Of a DNA stretch of 64,000 nt, positions 42,823-51,348 are shown piece by piece (position 1 is the stretch's first letter; each line of letters opens with the position of its first letter). The DNA lies in the NCBI GenBank assembly GCA_963556145.1, contig OY744462.1, forward strand, positions 6,634,001-6,698,000, given 5' to 3'. A model generated the notes under the pieces. The model ran no database searches, was not told the origin of the DNA, and saw only the letters and a list, made by a program, of their open reading frames with translations. The translations under genes were made by a program, and so were the position numbers. This DNA is from Hygrocybe punicea (Eukaryota; Basidiomycota; Agaricomycetes; Agaricales; Hygrophoraceae).

Positions 42823-43815
42823 ACGATTTGTAACTGGGGCCCTTGCCACAACCTGTCCGACGTCCATTCGTTCCTTGGTACAGTAGGCGTTCTTTGAATC
42901 TTTATCTGCAATTTCGCGCAGCGTGCGCATCATCTTGTTAAACTCACGCGCAAAGACGCACCCTTCAAATTTGGTCCCGACCAGATCGCCGCTCAGGCAG
43001 ACCTGAAACATGCCGTTCTCAATTCACCTGTGCTTCGTCCGATTGACTACACTTCAGATTCGCCAGTCATTCTTTCTGTCGACACATCCTACATCGCTGT
43101 TGGATACATCCTCTGTCAATGTGACCCCGACAACCCTTCTCGCCATTTCTACAACCGCTTTGGTTCTATCACTCTAAATGATCATGAGTTGCACTTCTCT
43201 CAACCTAAACTAGAAATCTTCGGTCTTTATCGCGTGCTCTGCGACCTGTGGCTGTACTTAATCGGCGTTCATAATCTCATCGTCGAAGTAGACGCATGCT
43301 ACATCACAGGCATGCTATGCAACCCAGACATCACACCAAGCGCTAGCGTTAATCGCTGGATAGCCACAATTCTCACTTTCCACTGCACTATAGTCCATGT
43401 CCCAGGCACACACCACGGCCTGGATGGTCTTTCAAGGCGTGTACAACAACCTCTGGATTCTCTGCCTGAAAAGGACAGCGTAGAAGAAACTGAAGACTGG
43501 ATCGACCGCCTCTATGGTTTCGCACATATGATCAATACTCCTCATCCGTCCCTGCCTTCATTGCGATCTTGTTCCACTTGTGCCGCACTTGTGACTGGGG
43601 ACAGTCACCATCTCAGTGAGGAGGAAGGATCCAATCCTACGCTTACCTACGATGACGTACCATGCACTGACACTGCTCGCAGAGAAGATGACCGCATAAC
43701 CCTAGTAAAGAAATGGCTCAGCGACTTAGATCGCCCGATTGACCTCGCCGATTCCAACTATGCGACCTTCATCCGATACTGTACAGACTTTTTCCCCGAC
43801 AGAACTAAACTATGA
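42823..43815 (+). pseudogene. pol: E4 RT connection and RNase H
   Basis: After LTR-B: NLSDVRSFLGTVGVL, a TGA where E1 has Arg, then LVKLTRKDAPFKFGP. RNase H motifs: LSVDTSYIAVGYIL, FSQPKLEIFGLYR and VEVDACYITGML. From 43030 the frame is open to 43815. The linker to integrase carries a copy of the stem-loop and purine-rich tract (43591-43625), coding LVTGDSHHLSEEEGSN. The stop at 43813-43815 falls where E1 has Trp (KLWSKD). Confidence 0.8.
43591..43608 (+). promoter_or_regulatory. Internal copy of the stem-loop inside E4 pol
   Basis: GTGACTG-GGGA-CAGTCAC, followed by ATCTCAG and GTGAGGAGGAA. The last 11 bases are identical to the purine tract before the E4 3' LTR. Confidence 0.65.
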
Positions 43816-45063
43816 TGCAAAGACCAGAATGGCGCACACAAGTTAGTCATATCGTGCGATCACCGAACATCAATTATGTGACAAGCCCACGACAAAGTAG
43901 GACACAAAGGATTTTATGCGACTCACGCTATGATCGCAGAACGCTTCTGGTGGCCACACATGCAAGCCGATATCCACTGGTTTGTTTGCACATGCCATGT
44001 TTGCCAGCTTCACCAATCCTGTCAGGTTCTCATTCCCCCTGTCATCGCAACACCTGCCCCACTTTTCACCAAAATATTCATCAACATGATGCACTTACTG
44101 ACATCTAGCAGATACAAATATATAATCCAAGGATGCTGCTCACTTACTCAGTTCCCCAAATTCAGAATGCTTCACAATGAAAATGCTCGCGCAATCAGAG
44201 ATTGGATATTCGAAGATATTCTCTGTCAATGGGGTTCTCTCTGCGAAATCGTTACACACAACGGACCTGTGCTCATCAAATCCCTCACTTATCTTTTGAA
44301 GCGATACCACGTTAACCACATTCGCATCTCCAGCTACAATTCCCACGCAAACGGTCTCGTGGAACGACCACACTACGATGTTCGACAATCTCTCTTCAAA
44401 GCTGCGGATGGTGACCAGTTTAGATGGGCCAATGTGACGTATTCAGTATTTTGGGTCAAACGTATCACTATCCGACGATGAATGGGCTGCTCACCTTACT
44501 TCGCAGTGACTGGCGCTCATCCCCTGTTACCACTCGACATCGTAGAAGCAACATACCTTCAACCCCCACCGGATTCGGTCCTATCCTCTACAGACCTTAT
44601 TGCACAACGCGCCATCGCACTCCAATAACGTAGCGACAATATTAATTGCATATACTCGCAAGTCTACGACGCTCGCCGGAAAGTGGCACAACGTTTCGAA
44701 AAGCAACACGCAAAGACGATTCACAACTTCAATTTCAAAAGCGGTGACTTAGTACTCATTCGCAACACACAGATAGAGACAGCGCTAAACCAGAAAATGC
44801 GCCCGTGCTATCTTGGTCCCCTCATTGTTATTTTGCGCAACTTTGGTGGCACTTACATTCTCTGCAAACTTGATGGATCTGTCTTTCACCAACCAATCGC
44901 AGTGTTTCGAGTTGTCCCCTATTTTGCTCGCCGTTCAATCTCACTCCCGCCGCGCTTCCTCAATATTCCTGCGCAACGACTAAACAAACTCGAAAACACT
45001 TCTGACGACATCAACCTCCTGAAGCACAGGAACCCGGTTCTGATGTCAACGATGATTGACTGA
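43816..45063 (+). pseudogene. pol: E4 integrase, catalytic residues lost
   Basis: Zinc module (HDKVGHKG, CHVCQ), then the core: Asn at 44083-44085 (FINMMHL) where E1 has Asp, His at 44257-44259 (VTHNG) where E1 has Asp, and an intact Glu (NGLVERPHYD). Two of three catalytic acids are gone. A TGA near 44479 and a TAA near 44626 break the frame; the C-terminal domain (FKSGDLVLIRN, FRVVPYF) is open from 44683 to the stop at 45061-45063. Confidence 0.85.
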
Positions 45064-45800
45064 ATTTCTATGCTTCTCTAATTTTACACTTATTGCCTAT
45101 ACCTTGTTTTTCTTTTATTGTAGCACAAGATTCAAGTCATGATAAGAGCGAGACTTTTGTCGCGCAAGACTTTGTCTTTGTGGGGTTTTATGGCGATGAT
45201 GATCTACTGAGCCTTTCACCTAGATAAGTTTATATTTGGTTCCTCCGCTTCCTTTCGCTTCTTTCATTCGATTCGAGAGTGGACAAGTTATTTGTTATAC
45301 AGATATAAAAAACAACTAAAAAGGTTTTACATATATATAACACGGATGGCGCGCACGTGTTTTTGCACCTTCTCCCATTTACTCCTCACCTTCCCCGTAC
45401 TCCTCCTCCTCGTCCTCCAGCTGCGCCAACTCCCACCTCATTTTGGTCTGCGCTCTCACCCAAACCATGACCCATTCTTCGATCACCGAGATCTCTTCCC
45501 GTAACACGCGTTTGCGCGCTTCCACGTCCATAACCCGCACACTTCGTGGCAGACAGGTACCAATATAGGCTATGATGATCAGTCAGCACGTTCGATACCC
45601 TGTCATTTTAGCGACTTACCTTGGGGGGGTGGCTGGTTTCTCTCCCTCCCTTTCCCCTTATCCACCTGCGCCTTTCCCTTGTCCGCATGACCTTTGCTGG
45701 AAACCAGCTTCCTCGGCATGCTCCACCTGCATTTCCTCTCCCCCATCCGGTTCACCCCGTTCCAAAAGCATCCCTGCTTCGCTGTGACGGCGAGTTCTGT

Positions 45801-46405
45801 TGTAGACCCGAATGGGAATCTACGAAAAGGGGTGATCAGCTAAGAAGTGATCAGAGGAGTTTAGTGTCTTTGTAGTGTCTAATCAATCCAACCCGAATCC
45901 GGGGTTCCGGATCAGAGGGGAAGTGAAGGGAGTGGAGTACGAAGACTAATATGGAGACGATACAAAGCGAGGACTAAGAAATAGAACTGAAGGGGAGCGA
46001 TAACCTGTATTTTCTATATGATGGGATATGATGGGATATGATATATGGTTGTAGTATAAGGGTACATCTTTTATACTACTGGGAGAGATCCTGTGCTCTA
46101 GTAACTATGTACTACAACCGAAGGCTGTAACTGATAGGAGAGGAGTGGAGCGGAGTATAGGAGGAATGATGCTATGTACTAAGTAACGGGAAACGAAGAT
46201 ATATCATATGTAACTATATATGTACTGATTCCGGGTCGTTAGAGACATCACATCTTGAGTATGAACGATTCCAGAGGCGGAATCCGGAGCGGAATCGATG
46301 GAAAGGACCTGAATCAGGCGGAATCGACGATACGTGAATGGGAATGGACGGGGACGAAGTGGGATATGAAGAGGATTCGGGTCCAGAGGGCCCAGAGCCT
46401 CTACA
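45801..46405 (-). repeat. Candidate 605-bp LTR, no target duplication
   Basis: Runs from TGTAGACCC to CTCTACA, splitting the antisense gene between its Cys cluster and the basic exon. Flanks CTGT and TCGC do not match. Contains a tandem ATGATGGGAT repeat near 46018. Confidence 0.45.
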
Positions 46406-47006
46406 TCGCATCGTGGCACCTCTTGCACCACGGATCCTGCTCGTCAAACTGGCAAACAATGTCGGTGGCCCTCGCTGTACAGCAGCGATCGCACTATGAA
46501 GTTCTCATGAGTACTGATGAATTGTAAAGCTTTACTAGTTGCTTGCCTTGCCTTGGACATCGCGAAGGTCCTTACCAGGACCGACCCTCCTGCGCTTTTT
46601 CGACGGTCCCCCCTGCCCTTCGTATTCCGTTTTGAATCCTATCTCCTCTTCCCCCTGTGAGCCCGCTTCTGTCTCGCCGTCCCCGTGCCCCTTGTTTAGT
46701 CCCATCATCGACGAGGCCATCTCGTCCCATGTGATTTCCTTGCGCAGGAACCGCGCATATAGAACCTTGGCGCATTCCTTTTGCTCTACAGCTCTGTCCG
46801 TGGCCTCCTTCGCCAACTGGCCCCACTCGATCTCGGTCTCACGAGTCTTCTTCTGCTCAGCTTTGTGCGCCTTGCATGCTTTTTGCTCTGCCTCGTGTGC
46901 TTTTTGCTCTGCCTCGGCTTGCGCCTTCACCTTCCTCGCATCTTCTCGAGCTTTCTTTGCCTTGGCATGCAACCTCGGGAGCAAAATCTCCCCACCCCAT
47001 TGCAAC

Positions 47007-47497
47007 TAGTGTTGCTGAAGTTCGGTTCGGTCTGGTTTTTCGCTATTTTTGAAAAACCGGAACTGGAACCATTGGTTCGGTTCAGCCAAATGCCAAACCC
47101 GAACCGGAACCGTGTCGAACGGTTCCACGGCATTCGGTCTGCGTTCAAACACGGTTCGAACCGTGAACCAACCTCCAAATACCTTGCGCGGGCCAGATGC
47201 ACGTCAATTGATGCGGCTGTCACCCTCACAAGGTAGATGGGGGGGCACTCCGTCTGTTTTTGCAAGGTTGGGTTGGGGCCAGGCACTTCCCATGGGCATC
47301 CGCGCGTGCTACCTACCTCGCGAAGAACGAGGATGCGTCAATTGACGTGCTCCGTCTGTTTTCGCGAGGTTGGATGGGGCTGGGGACTTCCTATGGGCGT
47401 CTGCACGTCAATTGACGCGGCTAGGGCATGTTCATGAGGGACGTACCTGGGCTGGTAGGTGGGCGCACCACCCTCCCAGCCTTCAACTCCCCGTTGT

Positions 47498-47533
<36 letters not shown>

Positions 47534-48412
47534 CGTGTTGGTGTTGGTGTTGTAAGTGGTGGTGGAGGCGACAATTGTTGCAATCATCTGTGTTTGATGC
47601 GGCAGGTGGCTGCTGCTGCTGGTGTTGCTCTGCTGCCGCTGCCAGCGTTGCTGTTGCTGCTGCTGCTGCTGCAGTTGTGGTTGCAGTTGCGGTTGCTGCT
47701 GCTGCTGCTGCTGCAGTTGTGGTTGCAGTTGCGGTTGCTGCTGCTGCTGTTGCTGTTGCTGTTGTTTGGGGCCATTTGGCCATCATCAGGGTGGTGGCAT
47801 TGGTAGTGTTGCCACTGCCATTGCTGCTGCTGCCGCTGCTGCCATCGATTCACTCCGACTCGCATTGGAACGCTGGAGTGGTACCGAGGTACCACTCCGG
47901 GGGCTCACGCAGGACTCGAGGGAAAGGTCGACTGGATAGGACAGGTGGACTGACTACTACATCTGGAAGGCTACTGACTAGGTCAAACCGTGGGAACCTG
48001 ATCACGTGACTGACCAGGCACAACTACTACAACGCGAGGGAGGTTGTTGGATGGAGTTGACCGTGGGCGCCTTCTTTATGCGGTCAAGGTGGGCCATGGG
48101 GGGCTGTTCTATGTAATAAAATGTCAGTAAAATATAGTATGAAGCCGTTACTTACCGTGGTTGTTGAGTAACATTAGTGTTGAGTTGAAATTAGGGTGTC
48201 GCATGAGTATGTTTAAGGTCACATGACCTAAGTTCACGTGACTGCATAGAAAAAAATGTGAAAAATTAAGTATCTAAATGAGTATCTATGTAGGTAACTA
48301 TACATTACGGTTCACGGTTTGATCTGCGTTTGAACGCGGTTTGAACCGCATGTCAGTGCCAGAACCGCAAACCGGGTTCGGATTGGTCCTGAACTGAACT
48401 TTGGCATCACTA
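47007..48412. mobile_element. H2: non-autonomous hAT element in the E4 antisense gene
   Basis: 1406 bp, ends TAGTGTTGCTGAAGTTCGG and TTTGGCATCACTA, with 8-bp flanks ATTGCAAC (46999-47006) and ATTGCAAT (48413-48420). Subterminal AACCG/CGGTT-type motifs as in H1, including GTTTGAACGCGGTTTGAACCG at the right end. Interior has (TGT)n at about 47500-47535 and GCT/TGC-rich runs at 47600-47765. No transposase. Solo LTR S4 lies inside. Confidence 0.85.
47874..48031 (-). repeat. S4: solo LTR of the S family, minus orientation
   Basis: 158 bp, reverse complement of the S2 LTR, with exact 4-bp duplication ACGC (47870-47873, 48032-48035). Confidence 0.9.
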
Positions 48413-48807
48413 ATTGCAATGCCTGCTCATCCTCTATGAAGTCCAACGCCGTGACGGCATCCCTCCGCATCTCCTCGACTTCCTCGCTACTCTCTGTCAG
48501 CCCGGTTGTTCGTTCAAACTCGAGATAATTGTACTGGTTGTTCAGAAGTAGTCAGCGAAATGGTTAGCGCAGTTACAATGACTTACCAGGAATTCTTCGA
48601 ATTCTTGTCCCCACATGATCCACCTCCACTGGTTTCACATCCATATGCGCCTTGAGGGCCTCGAAAGTGGCTGCGACGAATTCAGCCATCGAGTGTGTCA
48701 TCGTACGGATTGGTGGTGAAGGTCAAAGATGAAGGTTAGCAAACATCATCGCGTCGCTTTCTGTTTATAAGTCAAACTCACACATGACTTTCCCATGGCC
48801 CACGCGA

Positions 48808-48825
48808 TTGACTGAGGACAGTCAA
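48808..48825 (+). promoter_or_regulatory. Stem-loop upstream of E4 3' LTR
   Basis: TTGACTG-AGGA-CAGTCAA, then GATTTCAG and the purine tract GTGAGGAGGAAAAA; ends 21 nt before the LTR. Confidence 0.75.
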
Positions 48826-48846
48826 GATTTCAGTGAGGAGGAAAAA

Positions 48847-49000
48847 TGATACGCAGTCTCTTCCTTTGAGCACGGAATCTCTCATATGGTCAATCCTAGA
48901 TTCCCTATGACTCTTCTGTGACCCAGGTACGAGCGAGGTATAAGCGCACCATGTGTGACCTGTGCAACTTATGCCAATCTTCACCAATCTATGCGTTGTT
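48847..49000 (+). repeat. E4 3' LTR, truncated
   Basis: Starts TGATACGCAGTCTC and matches the first 150 bp or so of 28455-29295, then diverges near CACCAATCT. Confidence 0.75.
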
Positions 49001-49929
49001 TTGCGTGGGAAGTGTTTGAACAAATCCACACCAAGGGTTTCCGGAGTGCGTCGTTGATCGGGAAATTACCTTGTTGTCCTTTAGGAACAAGGATTTAGCT
49101 CTTCTATAACTCTGGGTTATTCCTGTTGGGTGGTGGGGTTGTGGTGTGAATCCTATCAAAGGTTAGCTTTGAAAGATACAACAAATACTTGACAATAATA
49201 TAAGTCAGATGTATGACTTATAGAGGATGAGTGAACAGTGAGGTCTTCCCTACTGAAGGTAAAGACTTTGAGTGACAAGAGGTATGCGAGAGTATAAGCG
49301 GATAATAACTCAAGCAAGTATGAACAGTGTAAGATGAACAAGTGTACAACAGTCAAGTATACAAGTAGCAAGTATACAATGAGCAGAGGTACAACAGAGA
49401 TGAGCGATAGATTATGGACGATGGGTGGTAGATGATGGGCGATGGGCAATGTAACAGTAGATGTCAGACAAAAGGGAGGTGTGACAAAATACTATGTACA
49501 GAATGAATGAACTGAACAATAGGCAAGTAGAATTGATAATCAAGATATCGGACTTTATTCCGAAGCTTCAAACGCACATTGGCTACTAGTGCAGAATAAA
49601 GTACTGGGATATCTTTGGTGATGATCAATAGAACTTGAAAGAAGATGAATGTGACTGTACTACGTGACAGAACACAAAGAAAATATATCAAACAAGTAAT
49701 AAGGGAGTATCAATATAACTGCAATTGATATCCTTAAACAAATGAATGATGACTTGAACTGCAATTGGTATTTGGGTACCAGCTACTACCAAAGTAGGTA
49801 ATACAAACAAATACAGATGGGGTGAATCAGAATCTGGGAGAGGGACTGTCCTGTGACTGGGCCTGTCAGATTAGGTGACTGAGCCATCTCCAGCAGAAAC
49901 TGGGCTCTATATATACCTATTCTACAGCA

Positions 49930-50290
49930 GGAGTCATACTGAGTCATAGAATGGTATATGAAATGGAGAGCATAGGATATGACTCATAGGGAGTCATATA
50001 GAGGAGAGGCATAGGTTTATGACTCATAAGGAGTCATAATGATGAAAGGCATGGGGGGTTATGACTCATAAGGAGTCATAAGAAAGGAAGGCATGGGTTT
50101 GTGACTCATACAGAGTCAATTAATGAGTCACATAGGTATTATAATCAAAGGAGGGGGCATAATGAGTCAGAAATAGTCATAATTAGTCATGGGTGGTCAT
50201 AATGAGTCATGGGGGGTCATGAGTATGTCATAAGGGTCATAATTTGTCATGGATAGATCAATGAGTCACATTTGATGGGAGTGAGTCATG
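49930..50290. repeat. Cluster of TGA(C/G)TCA motifs
   Basis: Ten exact TGACTCA or TGAGTCA heptamers plus many one-off GTCAT variants in about 350 bp, often as inverted pairs (ATGACTCATAAGGAGTCAT twice). The heptamer is the classic Gcn4/AP-1 type bZIP site, but the array looks like a degenerate satellite. Confidence 0.75.
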
Positions 50291-50599
50291 CCACTGGTCT
50301 AATCTTGGGTGTGTGAATCAGAGGCAAGGGCTGTGCCAGGGTGTGCTTCTAGAATCATCTTCCTGAGGCTGTGCTTCTTGATCAATTGATGCCATGCCAT
50401 GTGTGTATCCTTATCAGTTAAGAAAAAGATAAGATCTGGGCTGGGCTGTATTTGATCAATTGATATGAAATGTGATGTGCTTCTTGATCAGGGAATGATG
50501 GGTGGCATGTGTTATCTCTATGATTGGAGATAAGGATGTGGCTGTGCTTCTTGTGCTTCTTTGGCCTCTGATAAGATGTTTTGGGGGCCTTATCAGTTA

Positions 50600-50814
50600 A
50601 GATAAGGGTATTCCTTCATTTCCTCTGCATAGATAAGGGTTTTCTTGTATGTCCCTTCTGTAGATAAGGGTTTCCTTGCATGTCCCTTGTTTATATAAGG
50701 GTTTCATGTATGTCCTATGTGCAGATAAGGATTTCCTGTGTGTCCTATATGCAGATAAGGGTATTCCTTTCTACTCCATATGCAGATGGGGGCATTCCAG
50801 TATGAATGGTCCTT
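50600..50814 (+). repeat. 31-bp minisatellite, seven degenerate units
   Basis: Units start AGATAAGGGT and end near TCCTATATGC or TCCCTTCTGT; lengths 30-31 bp; divergence rises toward the right. Confidence 0.8.
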
Positions 50815-51348
50815 GTAATGTGATGTGTGCTGTAGGGATGGTGACTAGTGACAGCATATTACTATGTTTTGATCCGAATCCTGTTTGGATCATGACATTC
50901 GCACAAGACAAGAAAAATCAACTGTCCCCAGTTGCTACTCTTCAAACAATGAAATCATTCCTCCCATCACCAAGATGCTTGTGAAATTGTCTATGCAGGG
51001 CATCTTGTGCATCTATTTACTGTTTCGGATGTATTCTTGGGCCATTCTGGACTCCAGAATGAGCAATATAAATTTGTCCTCCAAATCCAATGGGAAGGTG
51101 AATGTGAATTGAAATTGTTGTGATGGAAGAATTCTGTGGTGAACATGGGAGTAGCGACAGCGGGGGTGAATTCCATATGCTGATGATGGCTTCTGAGGAT
51201 GAGGGTTTACAGGGAGGATAAACATCGTTTCTTGTCTGACTTTCTGGACTTAGTCAGAGAGCAGTGAGGGATGCGGAGCGTTGATTCGAGTTGATGATAA
51301 TACAAAAAACAAATAAAAAATAAGGAACGTGGGGTGCTTCAAAAAATA

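Larger units (their letters stand above)
45379..48701 (-). pseudogene. Antisense gene of E4, interrupted by H2 and an LTR-like block
   Basis: Reads opposite to pol. From its 5' end: MTHSMAEFVAATFEALK at 48701, QEFEEFL, after an intron YNYLEFERTTGLTESSEEVE, ALDFIEDEQALQ (cut by H2), then QWGGEILLPRLHAKAKKARE, an Ala/Glu/Lys coiled-coil stretch and ITWDEMASSMMGLNKG, an acidic part and KKRRRVGPGKD. A Cys cluster follows (CCTARATDIVC, then WCKRCHD), an LTR-like block, a basic exon and a final acidic helical exon ending at TAA 45379-45381. Same position, strand and domain order as the E1 antisense gene, but no clear sequence identity. One frameshift lies in the first exon. Confidence 0.6.
28455..49000 (+). 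mobile_element. E4: old Ty3/gypsy element hosting many insertions
   Basis: 5' LTR 28455-29295, primer site at 29301, gag, protease, RT, RNase H, integrase ending at 45063, an antisense gene, stem-loop, purine tract and the start of a 3' LTR at 48847 that is truncated near 49000. Later insertions: 154-bp double hairpin (31648), solo LTR of the E5 type (32229), 201-bp solo LTR (33594), LTR-B minus (33934-41335, holding S3 and E5), LTR-B plus (41920), a candidate 605-bp LTR (45801) and H2 (47007). RT and integrase active sites are mutated, so it is inactive. Confidence 0.85.
49001..51348. other. No supported gene; repeat-rich stretch
   Basis: A/T-rich sequence with AAG/TAC-rich patches (49170-49700), then two repeat arrays listed separately. 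Open frames here are short and lack domain signals. Confidence 0.5.

Noticed and set aside
47421..48009. Poly-Ala, poly-Leu/Cys and poly-Val frames in H2
   Set aside because: Produced by GCT/TGC/GTT trinucleotide runs; all frames are open for that reason.
50600..50814. CRISPR-like array
   Set aside because: Contiguous degenerate 31-bp units without spacers; eukaryotic minisatellite.
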